In this document: positions 1 through 11,833 of the stretch, one piece after another
How the letters are laid out: the number at the start of each line of letters is the position of its first letter
How positions within the stretch are numbered: the first letter of the stretch is position 1
NCBI GenBank assembly: GCA_031216915.1
Contig: CM062297.1
Span: 830,082,786 to 830,146,785, forward strand
DNA: 64,000 bases
Direction of reading: 5' to 3'
From: Pictodentalium vernedei
Taxonomy: Eukaryota > Mollusca > Scaphopoda > Dentaliida > Dentaliidae
Notes under the pieces: generated by a model
Databases searched by the model: none
Told to the model about the DNA's origin: nothing
Seen by the model: only the letters and a program-made list of their open reading frames with translations
Program-made: the position numbers and the translations under genes

Positions 1-258
1 TTAAGAAAAAGTCATGCACAGAGTGACGGATAAGCAAACTGACAGAAATTTTACGGACAGATATGATCACGTTTCAGATTTTTTGCGGGACGAAATTCTT
101 TCCAGGTGTTTTACGTCTGACTTTAAAACAAAACAACCTTTTGGACTGGTTGTTGTTTCTGCGGAAGCTTAAAAGCAATATTTAGTTTTATTTTCGCATT
201 CAATACGACGTCACTATTGGTTGTTGCATGTCAAAAACAAAGAAAATAGACGGCTTAC

Positions 259-413
259 CTGATGAGCCACTTCATGTGCTATAACAGTTCCTACTCTCTG
301 TTTATTGCTCGTTGACGCTTCTAATTGGTTATACAATATATTCACTTCTCTGTAAGTTATGAGGCCCCAGTGTTCCATAGCACCAGATACGAAATCAGGA
401 ATGGCAATCATAT
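259..413 (-). CDS. M1 aminopeptidase, exon 5 (GAMEx loop and HExxH zinc motif)
   Basis: Fifth coding exon and the last inside the window, 155 bp, Asp340 to Gln391. The acceptor is TTTATACTACAG|ATATG and the donor CATCAG|GTAAGC. It starts [16 protein letters not shown], the exopeptidase loop that binds the free amino group, and ends VIAHEVAHQ. The zinc motif HEVAH falls at residues 386-390, essentially where aminopeptidase N has it (388-392 in the human protein), which supports the whole five-exon chain. The loop reads GAMEH instead of GAMEN, while Glu353 is kept. The third zinc ligand, a Glu about 18 residues after the second His, must lie in a further exon beyond position 1. Because the gene runs off the window, activity cannot be judged. 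Confidence 0.96.
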
Positions 414-1100
414 CTGTAGTATAAAAAATGACACTCACAGTTGCGTAAAATAAAATAATTTATTATTCGTGGCTTCAATAATTACATTCTTGAAATCGTG
501 TTCGGACACGATTAGTTATCCATGAGACGTGATCGTGGCATCATAATACATTTCAGAAGCGGATCAGTATCGGACAAAAGACCTGAAACGTGGCTGAAAG
601 GTCTATGTTCGCGGAGTCAAACCCCATCCGAACGTTTACCTCCGTCCTCCTCCGCGTTGAGTGAACATTTTTCAACGCCAAACAGTTAATTTCCAGCTGC
701 TAAAGATCCGGATAAGCTCACCTTTACTTCCCATCATAAAATGAAAAACACGGAAACAACAAGATGAGTGTGGAAACAACAACTGCTTCATACTGTTCAT
801 TGTGCTTTCCACTCTGGAAAAGACTATTGTTTTTCTACGGATTATTATTTTTTTTTAGGCTTTTCCCTCTGGAAAACTATTGTTTTTCCATGGATTATTA
901 TTTTTTTGGCTTTTCCTGTTTTTCTACGGATTATTATATTTTTTTCTTTGGGGAGGGCGTTCTTTCCATAGATTTTGTCCGTACGATTTGGAAGCCATTT
1001 TCAAACCGATTTTCACACAATTTTGCACACGCATAGACGGGCACAAAATTTAAAAACGTACAGATACGGAATTTTCGATTTAACCCTTATTTCGTCAGAA
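414..1100. other. Intron sequence with a locally repetitive T-rich patch
   Basis: This is the 5' part (in gene orientation) of the region between exon 4 and the tandem arrays. At 800-960 the phrase 'tttttctacggattattattttt' recurs three times with small changes, giving a T-rich low-complexity patch that produces short spurious frames. I see no gene. Confidence 0.6.
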
Positions 1101-2400
1101 TTGGCCAAAAACTGTCAAACTTAGGGTTTTTTGGCAATTTCTCGAAACGCGTCTTGTAGATTTTTTTTAGACATTGATCTTTGTTAGACCTGTCTGTGAC
1201 ACGACCATTCATATACAATAGATATTAGGCAATGCACATATTAACCCTCCACAGGCTGCCAAACATCGGTATTTTTATTAAAATGGACGTTTCGGGCCCC
1301 TAAAGCACCTAAACTATACAAGAGAGATAAACATAACTTCATTTATTGCATGTGGGATTCACCGTGAATCATTTTTCTAAGTGATAATGGTATTCAAAAA
1401 ACGAAGCGTTAACCCGTTCTGGACTGGTTAAACTGCAATCCCCCTCAAAAGATCCAATATTCATGTTTTCTGTGGATTCTCTAAACGAGTCTTGTAGTTT
1501 TTCTAGAAAAATAGATCACGCGCAGGTCTTGGTTTGACAATACAAGTTTCATGGACAAAATACTCCGGTGAGCATTTGTTAACCCTCCACGGGCTGCTAA
1601 AAGTCAAACTTGTGATAAAATGGGATGCTTTTGGACACCAACAGCATCCAATGGGTATGCCACAAAGAAAAGTACCTTATTTTATCGAGCGCAAAATTTA
1701 TACGGAAACATTTTTGTAAGTAGTAATGCTATTCAAAAGAGGCTGAAGAGAGATACCCCTTAAAAGCTTAAAATTCCCATTTTCTGTGGATTTGTCCAAA
1801 TCCGTCTTGTAGGTTTTCAAGAGAAATAGACTATTGGTAGGTCTTTGTGTGACATTACAAGTTGCATGGGCAAAATATTCCGGAGGGCGTTTATTAACCC
1901 TCAACAGGATGCCAAACATCGTTCTTTTATTGAAATGGGCTGTTTTCGGACACGCACGGCACCCAATGTATACCCGAGAGATAAACATAATCTCGTTTGT
2001 TGGAAGTGGAATTCACCGAGGACCATTTTTCTAAGTAAAAAAGGTATTCAAAAAAATCAAACGTTAACCCCTTTTGGGGTGATTAACAGGGATACCCATC
2101 AAAAGCTTAAACAATTCATGTTTTCCCTGGATTTCTTTACCAACATCTTGTAGGTTTTCAAGAGAAAATGGTCATTGATAGGTCTTGTCACCACACAACT
2201 AGTTGCACGGATACAATATTCCGGTAAGCATTTGTTAACCCTTCATGGGCAGTAATGTCAAAATTTTGAAAATAGTCTATCTTTGGACACCAACAACATC
2301 AAATGGAAATGCCACAGAGAAACGTAACTGCCTTTACCGAACGCAGAACTGATAGGGAACAATTTTTGTAAGTAGTAAGGGTATTTAACAAAAATAATTC
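1100..2400. repeat. Degenerate tandem repeat, about 330 bp unit in a dimeric pattern
   Basis: A landmark 'ttaaccctccacaggctgc' recurs near 1244, 1578, 1894 and 2234, and 'gtcttgtaggttttcaagag' recurs near 1150, 1491, 1800 and 2150. Copies 1 and 3 resemble each other more than copy 2, as do copies 2 and 4, so the real period is about 650 bp made of two 330-bp halves. No coding potential is seen. The short frames here are repeat-derived. Confidence 0.75.
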
Positions 2401-2766
2401 ATCAGACACTCTGGGTTCATGAAAAATCATGGAATCGCATCTGGAAAAGCCATGATTCTCCAGATTCATAAAGTCTAGTTCTGTTTGTTTTACGAAGCCT
2501 GTCACCTCTCCCCCGAAACCTATGGTCTATCTTACCATATTATCTGGGCGTTAAGCAAATTATGCATCGACTCTGCAAGAGTTGACTATTGCAAGAACTG
2601 ACTACGTTGAGTGTCGTAAATGAAGCTACGTCTGATATTTTCTAACCAGGCTCTCAAATATATTCAGATATTGAGGGGATGTGGCCCATGATTAGACGAC
2701 CGTGACATGGATTTGCCCGACGCTTCGTAGGTACACGTGTCCATGGTTCTCAGTGAGCTATATTAC

Positions 2767-2998
2767 CCCTTTACCCAACGAGTCGCCCGCGTCCTCCCGC
2801 GTAATATGCAAATTTAGCATTTGAAAAAATATTATTTTTCAAACAATTTCAATAAAACCATATCATGTGACCCCTCGATGGAACGAGCTCGTTCCAACGA
2901 GGGGTCACATGATATGGTTTTGTTGAAATTTTTTGAAAAATTAAAAAAAATGATATTTAAAATAATAAATTTTGATATCGTCTGCGTTGGGTAAAGGG
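2767..2998. mobile_element. piggyBac-like palindromic MITE, subfamily B
   Basis: The ends are CCCTTTACCCAACG and CGTTGGGTAAAGGG. The two halves are near-perfect inverted copies (AACAAAACCATATCATGTGA and its complement) meeting at a GAGCTCGTTCC core. It is flanked by TTAC and TTAT, degenerate forms of TTAA. No coding capacity. Confidence 0.85.
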
Positions 2999-3316
2999 TT
3001 ATTCCTTTGAACCCGAAAAACCGCTTTGCCGGGCCATATCATGAATCATCTTAAATGCATAAAGAAGATAATTGTTCAGTTAATTTGTACGGTAGACCAC
3101 GCAAGACCTTCATCGTGAGGCGTAAGGCTGAACGTTGTAAATAATGATTGGTCTTCCCCAAAGTAACGAATATAGTCTCTACCAGTTGATGGTACTGTCT
3201 TGTATGCAATGTACTATCAGGGTTCAAAGAGTTAAGACGAGGAATCTGCAAGCAGCGGAATTAATCTCGACAATCGGAACTAGATGGTGTCACTTGTGTG
3301 CAAAGCACACTATGGT

Positions 3317-5890
3317 GTAACCCCGCATTTGCATCCTTGACTGCGTATGAATGCTTGATACAAAAATGAAATGTATTATATGACACTAAAATCATATTGA
3401 GTGGCACAGGTGACACAGCTTCGTGCGTATCTACAGACTCCACTGCAGCATTTGAGTATGGTTTTAGCGTTTCGAATTACATATATGTACCCTGGGAGCC
3501 TTTCGCCGGAAACGGTCTAAGAAAACACGAAAGTGGCAACGGTGGCACAGCCAAGTGGCACCCGAAAAATCTGAAACCTTCGTGCACATCTACAGACCCT
3601 ACTGCAACATCTGAGCATAGTTTTAGCATTTCAAATTACATACTCTAGGAGCTTTGCGCCAGAAACGGTTTAAGAAAACATGAAAGCAAAACGGTGGCAT
3701 CGCCACGTGGCATCTGAAAAATCGGAAACCTTTGTACGCATCTGCAGACCCTACTGCAACATTTGAGCATGCGTTTAGCATTTCGAATTGCATACCCTAG
3801 GAGCCTTTCGTCGGAAACGGTCTAAGAAGGCACAGAAGTGGCAGTGGTGGCACAGCCACTTGGCACCCGAAAAATCCCAAACCTCCGTGCGCATCTACAG
3901 ACTCTACTGCAACATCTGAGCATGGTTTTAGCGTTTCGAATTACATACTCTAGGAGCTTTTCTCCGGAAACGATATAAGAAAACATGAAAGTGGCGATGG
4001 TGGCACAGCCACGTGGCACCTGAAAAATCCTAAACCTTCGTGCGCATCTACAGACCCGACTGCAACATTTGAGCATGGTTTTAGCATTTCGAATTACATA
4101 CCCAGGAGCCTTTCGCCGGAAATGGTCAATGAAAACACGAAAGTGGCTACGGTGACACAGCCACATGGCACCTGCAAAATCCGAAACCTTTGTGCGCATC
4201 TACAGACCCTACTGCAACATTTGAGCATGGTTTTAGCGTTTCGAATTACACACTCTAGGAGCCCTTCGCCGGAAACGGTCTAAGAAAACACAAAAGTGGC
4301 TACGGTGGCAGCGCCACGTGGCACCTGAAAAATCCTAAACCTGTGTGCTTCAGACCCTACTGCAACATTTGAGCATGGTTTTAGCATTTCGAATTATATA
4401 CCCTAGGAGCCTTTCGCCGGAAACGGTCTAATAGAACACAAAAGTGGCAACGGTGGCACAGCCACGTGGTACCCGAAAGTCCGAAAACTTTATGTGCATC
4501 TGCAGACCCTACTGCAACATCTGAGCATGGTATTAGCGTTTGGAATTACACACTCTAGGAGCCTTTCGCTAGAAACGGTCTAAGAAAACACAAAAGTGGC
4601 AACGTTGGCACCGTCATGTGGCACCTGAAAAATCTGAAACCTTCGTGCGCATCTACAGACCCTACTTCAACATTTGAGCATGGTTTTAGCGTTTCTAATT
4701 ACATACCCTGGGAACCTTTCGATGGAAGCGGTCTAAGAAAACACGAAAGTAGCAACGGTGGCACAGCCACGTAGCACCCAAAAAATCCGAACCCTTCCTG
4801 CGCATTTACAGACCCTACTGCAACATCTCAACATGGTTTTAGCGTTTCGAATTACATACTCCAGGAGCCTTTCGCCGGAAACGGTCTAAGAAAACACGAA
4901 AGTGGCAATGGTGGCACAGCCACGTGGCACCTGAAAAAATCTGAAATCTTCGTGTACATCTACAGACCCTACTGCAACATTTGAGCACGGTTTCAGCGTT
5001 TCGAATTACATACCCTAGGAACCTTTCGACGGAAACGGTCTAAGAAAACACGAAAGTAGCAACGGTGGCACAGCCACGTAGCACCCAAAAAATCCAAACC
5101 CTTCCTGCGCATTTACAGACCCTACTGCAACATATCAGAATGGTTATAGCGTTTCGAATTACATACTCCAGGAGACTTTCGCCGGAAACGTTCTAAGAAA
5201 ACATGAATGTGGCAACGGTGGCAGAGCCACGTGGCACCCCAAAAATCCGAAACCTTCGTGCGCATCTACAGACCCTACTGCAACATTTGAGTATGGTTTT
5301 AGAATTTCGAATTACATACCCTAGGAGCCTTTCGCCGGAAACGGTCTAAGAAAACGCGAAAGTGGCAACAGTGGCACAGCCACTTGGCAGCTGAAAAATC
5401 CGAAACCTTCGTGCGCATCTACAGACCCCACTGAAACATTTGAGCATGGCTTTAGCGTTTCGAATTACATACCCTAGGATCCTTTCGCCGGAAACGGTCT
5501 AAGAAAACACGAAAGTGGCAGCGGTGGCACAGCCACGTGGCACCTGAAAAATCTGAAACCTTCGTGCACACCTACAGATCATTTAGCAACACCCTAGTGA
5601 TGTTATAGAACTCTGAATTACATAGGTCGGGATTATTCGAAAGAAAAGTGAAAAATTAGCGCATTTTTCAAGTTGCTCCACAGAAGCCACCTGGTGGCGC
5701 AAAACTTTAAAAGTGGTATTTTTGGATTGCACAGACCCTATTGAACAACTGTAGAAAGTGTTACAGCGTTTCGAATTACAAAACCGGACGTATGGACGTA
5801 CCGACGTACGGAAGTACGGACATACGGACGTACGGACGTACGGACGGAGATCACGACAATATCCCCGCATTTTTTAAAATGCGGGGATAA
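3317..5890 (+). mobile_element. Helitron-like non-autonomous element H1 (153-bp core repeat)
   Basis: About 14 head-to-tail copies of a 153-bp unit lie between about 3395 and 5575; the landmark ggtctaagaaaaca recurs at 3514, 3667, 3819 and on to 5495 with spacing of 148-154. A diverged unit follows, then an ACGTACGG-type microsatellite (5784-5847), then a hairpin with arms ATCCCCGCATTTT and AAAATGCGGGGAT at 5861-5888. The motif CCCCGCATTT at about 3320-3330, left of the array, matches the hairpin arm. This left-motif, core-array, microsatellite, 3'-hairpin order is that of Helentron/DINE/pearl-type elements. The open frames inside it are products of the repeat. Confidence 0.75.
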
Positions 5891-5894
5891 AAAT

Positions 5895-6236
5895 GGCAGG
5901 CACGGATATACTACGGCATTGCCAATTGTGCATAATTTATTGGTCTGCTCGGATTTCACATATCCCTAAACTATCAGTCACGTATAAAAATGCCATACGG
6001 ATGCGCAGGTCTTTGGAATAAACCAGGTTAACACGCTGTTTTTGAGTATTTAGTAGCATTTGTAAAACCAGTCTTCAAGCCTTATTGTTCGGGGTAATGT
6101 TCAAATAAAAATCAATGGGATCAAAACTGATATGATGAAACGACAAAACAACTAATCCGCAAAGGGATGAACAGTCGTATTGCTTCTTTCCCCATTTATG
6201 AAACAGAAAACACATTTGTAAATTCAATAACCGTAC
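5895..6236. other. Intron sequence without recognised features
   Basis: Single-copy-looking AT-rich sequence between element H1 and exon 4. It would follow the donor site of exon 4 in the transcript. Nothing else recognised. Confidence 0.5.
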
Positions 6237-6357
6237 CTAATTTTGGCAGTGGAAATGTTACACCAAAAAGATCTTCGTAGAAAGCAGTTGTGTAGTTTAC
6301 CACTTCCAGTGCATAATGTGTCTGGTCTACTTTGTCTGGTGTTGCATATACACGTAC
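6237..6357 (-). CDS. M1 aminopeptidase, exon 4 (start of catalytic domain)
   Basis: Fourth coding exon, 121 bp, residues 300-339 plus the first base of Asp340. The acceptor is TTTTCTGTACAG|GTACGTG and the donor AAATTAG|GTACGG. It encodes VRVYATPDKV, then YALEVVNYTTAFYEDLFGV and FPLPKL, the conserved M1 stretch before the substrate-binding GAMEN loop. Phase 0 in and phase 1 out; the single G joins AT of exon 5 to make Asp in [11 protein letters not shown], a standard M1 junction. The open frame extends past both splice sites, but the extra residues do not resemble the family. Confidence 0.95.
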
Positions 6358-6645
6358 CTGTACAGAAAAGCTATATTTTAATTCCAGGTCACAACAACCT
6401 TTTGATAGAGTGGCGTAGGAACCGGTGGAGGGGGGAGGGGGGTATTTACTCCCCCCCAAAATTGCCAAAACTTTGTAAATCATATCTAGTATCTACACGA
6501 AAATAACCACATATTCTACACCATACAGGCGCACATAAAAACTATGTTCAACACCATTTGCAGTGCATAGAAAAGTTGGTAGCCGATGACTGATTTGACG
6601 CTCAACAGGTTAACATCTTCCTCTCTGACATACATCCTCCTTTAA

Positions 6646-6835
6646 CCCTTTACCCAACGTAGTGGCCAAAACCGGCCAGCCTTATTCTCAAAAATCGCCA
6701 ATTAATTTTCAGGATTTTTTTCATTTTTTGTCTCAAAAACATAGGTTATGACCCCTCATTGGAACGAGCTCGTCGAATTAGTTATTTAAGAATTTTGTTT
6801 GCAAGTGTCGTCTGCTTTTCATGTTAGGTAAAGGG
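6646..6835. mobile_element. piggyBac-like MITE, subfamily A, internally deleted
   Basis: TTAA precedes CCCTTTACCCAACG, and the right end is TTAGGTAAAGGG followed by ATAA. The left arm carries AAAAACATAGGTTATGACCC. Most of the complementary right arm is missing, so the palindrome is broken just after GAGCTCGTCGA. Confidence 0.8.
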
Positions 6836-7058
6836 ATAAACACCAAAAATTAACAGCAACGATACCTTGATTTTTTCACTTGAGAAGCGAGGAAATGAGC
6901 TCTCAGTAGTTCATATTTCACAAATGTTCCTGGTATCTCCCTCCCGCACTCTCCCATGGTTGGCTATGCAGAGCGGGCCGCAAAAAGCCACCGTGCTGTC
7001 CCCTGCAAGCTCCCGCTTACAATACCTCCCCAATATTATAAGCTTCCTACGCCCCTGT
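6836..7058. repeat. Copy 1 of an inverted duplicate (partner at 33218-33450)
   Basis: This stretch, from caccaaaaattaacagcaac to gcttcctacgcccc, returns as reverse complement at 33218-33450. In both places it directly abuts the end of a subfamily A MITE, so the repeated block is MITE plus flank (6646-7058 and 33218-33693). Short open frames in each copy are shadows of this repeat. Confidence 0.8.
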
Positions 7059-7392
7059 TTTGATAGTACTATGACTACAAATGTCATTTCTTTCCTGATC
7101 GGATTGCGTTCTGGTCGCGATACGCTCACTGGCATGGGTTCAGAGATCACTAATAAAAAGTATTTCGAAACAAGAAAGTAAGAAAAATGGCATCAGGGAA
7201 TGAGTGTTGTCGCCTTTCCTTCTTGACTTGTTACATTCTACAGACTTGTGACAATTGAGAACGGGTCGAAATTCTTTGTCCACTTTTGTACCCACAATAC
7301 TCTACTGTTTATTTGTGCTTTTTAAGTATTATTACAATAATTTGGAGGTTTCGAGAGATGAATCGGGATCGAAACTATCTTATATTATTTAA

Positions 7393-7635
7393 CCCTTTAC
7401 CTAACCTGAAAAGCAGACGACACTTGCAAACAAACTTCTTGAATAGTTATTCTTTTTCATTTTTTGTCTCAAAAACATAGGTTATGACCCCTCTTCGGAA
7501 CGAGCTCATCGAGCTCGTTCCAAAGAGGGGTCATAACCTATGTTTTTGAGACAAAAAATGAAAAAATAAAGAAAATTAATTCGCGATGTTTGTGAATGGC
7601 GCTGGTAGGTTTTGACCGTTACGTTGGGTGAAGGG
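7393..7635. mobile_element. piggyBac-like MITE, subfamily A, full palindrome
   Basis: Preceded by TTAA, starting CCCTTTACCTAACC and ending GTTGGGTGAAGGG, followed by ATAA. Both arms are present (AACATAGGTTATGACCCCTC and its complement) around GAGCTCATCGAGCTC. Confidence 0.88.
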
Positions 7636-7639
7636 ATAA

Positions 7640-7876
7640 ACCTTTACCAAACACGCACGATATCAACATTTATTATTTCAAATAGTATTTTTTCAAATTT
7701 AAAAAAAAAAAAAAATATCAGAAATATATCATGTAGTCCCTTATTGGAACGAACTCGTTCCAATGAGGGGTCACATGGTGTGGTTTTGTTGACATTTTTG
7801 GAAAAAACAAATTGATTTCCACATGCACATTTCGTAAATTACACTGGAGGATACGGTCAATTCGTTTGGTAAAGGG
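7640..7876. mobile_element. piggyBac-like MITE, subfamily B, abutting the previous copy
   Basis: Starts CCTTTACCAAACACGC and ends TTTGGTAAAGGG. Only the four bases ATAA separate it from the preceding MITE. The arms carry TATCATGTAGTCCC and GGGGTCACATGGTGTGG around a TTGGAACGAACTCGTTCC core. Confidence 0.8.
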
Positions 7877-8420
7877 TTGGAATAAAACTTACAAAACAAG
7901 TTTGAGGTTTCTCGAGTTCGTGTGGTAAAGGGTTGGAATAAAACTTACAAAACAAGTTTGAGGTTTCTCGAGTTCGTGTGGTAGAGGGTTGGAATAAAAC
8001 TTACAAAACAAGTTTGAGGTTTCTCGAGTTCGTATGGTAAAGGGTTGGAATAAAACTTACAAAACAAGTTTGAGGTTTCTCGAGTTCGTGTGGTAAAGGG
8101 TTGGAATAAAACTTACAAAACAAGTTTGAGGTTTCTCGAGTTCGTGTGGTAAAGGGTTGGAATAAAACTTACAAAACAAGTTTGAGGTTTCTCGAGTCCG
8201 TGTGGTAAAGGGTTGGAATAAAACTTACAAAACAAGTTTGAGGTTTCTCGAGTTTGTGTGGTAAAGGGTTGGAATAAAACTTACAAAACAAGTTTGAGGT
8301 TTCTCGAGTTCGTGTGGTAATGGGTTGGAATAAAACTTACAAAACAAGTTTGAGGTTCCTCGAGTTCGTGTGGTAAAGGGTTGGAATAAAACTTACAAAA
8401 CAAGATTGAGGTTTCTCGGG
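7866..8420. repeat. Minisatellite of 10 x 56 bp containing a MITE end
   Basis: The unit TTGGAATAAAACTTACAAAA... through GTTCGTGTGGTAAAGGG repeats ten times with exact 56-bp spacing (landmark at 7876, 7932, 7988 and on to 8380). Copies differ at only a few bases, so the array is recent. Each unit contains GGTAAAGGGTT, the right end of the adjoining MITE, plus about 40 bp of flank. Confidence 0.95.
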
Positions 8421-9424
8421 AACAGCAATCCTCTTTTCGGCGGATTTTTGTGAATTAGGCGGGCGGATTGCGATACGGCGGATTCGTTTGTTAAACAGTA
8501 AAATCAAACTTTCAAAACGGGTTTGAGGCTTCTTGAGAACAGCAATCCTCTTTTTGGCGGCTCAAGCGAGAACCGTTTGTCTACCTTACCACCGAACACA
8601 AACTTCTCATATCAACACGCACATAAACACACCTAGGACTATTATGATCCCCGACGTGTCTGGGGGTGGGAATGGAGAAATCTCACCCGAGGGGCAAGAT
8701 AGTTGAACCAGACCCGCGGCTTGCCCATTCCCACCTTCAGACTCATCGAGGATGATTTTTCTTCCCCACCATGCAGCGATTACGTTAGCCAGAGGTAATC
8801 GGGAGTCACTTGCTGATTCAATCAACTCATTTTGTATTCGTTGTTTTGAGAAACTGATGACACCATCGGAAAGAGCATGCACAAGTTATGTATATACCAA
8901 AGGTCTATACTACGAAATCGATTAGGAACGGTGGCAGCTTGAGGGTTGAAGAGTTTTAGAGCATCGAACTTTGATCACACTGCATTCCTATGATGTCAAT
9001 ATGAATTAGTTAGTAGCAAGCAACTGATACGATATGCATAACGTCATAATAACGTTATAAATGTATAACGTCACGTGGGTGGGGTGGGATACATCTGTCT
9101 CTCCCTGCTATTTCACCCGGTACACACGTATGCTACACATAGAGGGGTGAGGGGGGAGGGGGAAGAAATATTCATACCGGTTGTTTAGAGGTTCCATCCA
9201 TGCCACACAACATAGCTCGAGTATTTGTCTTCATTCGTCATCTACGGAAAGATGAGCCCATACCGTCATAGGTGATGCTAATGTGCACCCACATACGACA
9301 ATTGCTGCTTACAGCTACATAACAACACTACAGCTAACAACAAAACAAAATATTATCCACATATTTTCAAACACTTTTAGAAAATTTATCTTCTGTATTG
9401 GTTGGTAAATTTTGTTAGCTTTAA
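8420..9424. other. Intron sequence; short diverged repeat then nothing recognised
   Basis: At 8425-8560 two copies of 'aacagcaatcctctttt.ggcgg' about 115 bp apart look like diverged, longer cousins of the 56-bp unit (they share 'gtttgaggcttcttgag'). From 8560 to 9424 I see no gene, repeat family or RNA. Confidence 0.5.
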
Positions 9425-10460
9425 CCTACGCAACGGCCAAAAGCGACACATTGCTGTTCACAAAATTACTATTCAAGTTTCGGTACTTTTAAAATTTTTG
9501 TCTCAAAAACATAACTTATGACTAGGGCTGTCGCGATTATTCGATTAGTCGACTAACCGTCGACTATTGAAGTAGTCGACGTTTTTTATTTTTAGTCGAT
9601 CGTCGTTCATTTTCAAGGTGGTACACGTCTACTACACGTCGGGGCTAAATTGCATTGTTTTGTGAGGTGAATGATCAATGAAGGTGAATGACTTTAAATA
9701 TCTAACGATAGTTAACATTCATATCCGGAAGACTGTACGACTGTCACTGACTGTGTAAGAAAGAATACTCACAGTTACTCGAGAAGAATAGATTCTTCTG
9801 AATTTCTCCAGTCTTGTACACACGAATGCACCCATTGGAAAACCCAAAGCGCGGAAGTGACAAAATTATGACGAAAGTCAGAACGTCAGATCACTTCTCA
9901 AAGTTCGGAACTTCAGACTAAGATCCAATTTTAACAACTGACGAGGGAATGCATAGATCTCAATGTTCAAAATTTCGAGAAACTTATTGCAGAAAGGAAA
10001 CATATGCAGGAACGTTCTTTGGTAAATTCATTTTAATTGATCGGCTTCAATCTAGTTCAAGCTTGTACCCGCAGTCAGTAATATTATTTTTGGGGTTGGT
10101 ACGTCCTACTGGACGTACCAACCCCAAAAATTATATTACGGACTGTGGGTCCAAGATTGGACTACATGTAGCTTCAGTCGGGACCGATTTGTTGTTCCCA
10201 CAACCCCACTTCGTCTGAACACACTGGTGCCATTGTTATTTTCAGAGTTTTACGAACAGAAGAATGATTTGCTAAAAAATCATGGGAAGTGACTATTAAT
10301 CGACTAACCGTCGATTACTGGTCACGTTTAGTCGATTACAATAAATGATAGTCGCGACAGCCCTACTTATGACCCCTCATTGGAACGAGCTCAAAAAATG
10401 AAAAAAAAGAATATTCAAGAATGTTGTTTGCAAGTGTCTTCCATTCGTGTTAGGTAAAGT
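9425..10460. mobile_element. piggyBac-like MITE, subfamily A, split by a hAT-like insertion
   Basis: TTAA then CCTACGCAACGGCC on the left, and GTTAGGTAAAG on the right. The left arm is cut inside its AAAACATAACTTATGAC motif by the element at 9523-10365, after which the MITE resumes with CTTATGACCCCTCATTGG. Confidence 0.8.
9523..10365. mobile_element. hAT-like non-autonomous element, family A, copy 1
   Basis: Terminal inverted repeats TAGGGCTGTCGCGA and TCGCGACAGCCCTA are flanked by the exact 8-bp duplication CTTATGAC (9515-9522 and 10366-10373), the hAT signature. Subterminal sequence is rich in GTCGACTA palindromes. A small internal inverted repeat sits near 10090-10135 (TTGGGGTTGGTACGTCC). 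It contains no transposase. The 89-residue frame inside it does not resemble any protein I know. Confidence 0.9.
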
Positions 10461-11250
10461 TCAATCCTTTCAAATGAGTATGATTACACTGTTACCAAAT
10501 AGGAAAAGGTTCCGCCTTGGGAAAGATGAAACAGAAACGAGGGTGAACACCAAAGTGTATTGATTCGTAGTGATATCACCCAACAGCTCTTTCTGCGTGA
10601 TTGAAAGGGTTCCTCATTTTGGGATTCAAAATTGGCGTTTTGGTTCCCTTTCAATCGGGTTGTGCAGCTCGCGTGTCTCTTTGTGAACACCGAACATGGA
10701 AATTTGAACGTTTTCCAAGAAACGGATTTCCATTCGTTTCAGAAACATGTGTATACCTCCTTTCTAAAGAACTATGATAATAGAAAAAGCGGGGTTGGGG
10801 ATTGGAAAGACGACATGTCCACCTAGGATTTTGTCGGGTTTTGCGGCTTTATTTGTCCTATTCGTGATAACACTATGCAAAATTGAAGGAACATTATTGA
10901 TATTTTGGCTGAAACGTGTCTTGGGTGCCAAAACGGTAGAAATGTGATCTTCAAATCCAAAATACATATGTGTCCACCAATTGCATTTGTCTATCGGAAT
11001 TTGAGGGCTCCTTTACGGGGAAAACGTTTGTTAGCCTACGGAAGAGAAAGGTGCATTTCCTTAAAATTATTTTCGGAACCAAAGTACTGACTTATTAATC
11101 TTGTATACAAGGCAATTTCATGGCCGGACAGAGCTGTTCTAAAAAAATTCGTTTCATTTTTTCCTCTCTTTATACCTCTCACGTTCCCTTTTGTATTTTT
11201 TATGATTTGCCTCCAAACCATAGTTTAGCGCCTTCGTTGGATCGATTTGG
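10461..11250. other. Intron sequence without recognised features
   Basis: Lies between two nested hAT/MITE complexes. Short frames occur on both strands, but I recognise no domain, RNA or repeat. Confidence 0.5.
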
Positions 11251-11263
11251 GGGCAAAAACATG

Positions 11264-11794
11264 TTGGGCTGTCGCGACTATCATTTTTTGTAATCGACTA
11301 ATCGTGACCAGTAATCGACGGTTAGTCGATTAATAGTCGCTTCCCATGATTTTTTAGCAAATCATTCTTCTGTTCGTAAAACTCTGAAAATAACAATGGC
11401 ACCAGTGTGTTCAGACGAAGTGGGTTTGTGGGAACAACAAATCGGTCCCGACTGAAGCTACATGTAGTCCAATTTTGGACCACAGTCCGTAACATAATTT
11501 TTGGGGTTGGTACGTCCTGTAGGACGTACCAACCCCAAAAATAATATTACTGACTGCGGGTCCAAGCTTGAACTAGATTGAAGCCGATGAATTAAAATGA
11601 ATTTACCAAAGAACGTTCCTGCATATGTTTCCTTTCTGCAATAAGTTTCTCGAAATTTTGAACATTGAGATCTATGCATTCCGTCGTCAGTTGTTAAAAT
11701 TGGATCTTAGTCTGAAGTTCCGAACTTTGAGAAGTGATCTGACGTTCTGACTTTCGTCATAATTTTGTAACTTCTGCGCTTTGGGTTTTCCAAT

Positions 11795-11833
<39 letters not shown>

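Noticed and set aside
3390..5580. CRISPR-like or coding interpretation of the 153-bp array, including the 125-residue minus-strand frame
   Set aside because: Units are directly adjacent with no unique spacers, and the frame simply reads through repeats. The host DNA is animal.
5583..5959. Frames with repeated RTSVRPYV peptides
   Set aside because: They translate the ACGTACGG microsatellite of element H1.
9949..10218. 89-residue frame (also seen reversed at 11458-11679) as a transposase of hAT family A
   Set aside because: It is repeated only because the element is repeated; no BED finger, catalytic or dimerisation motif is visible.
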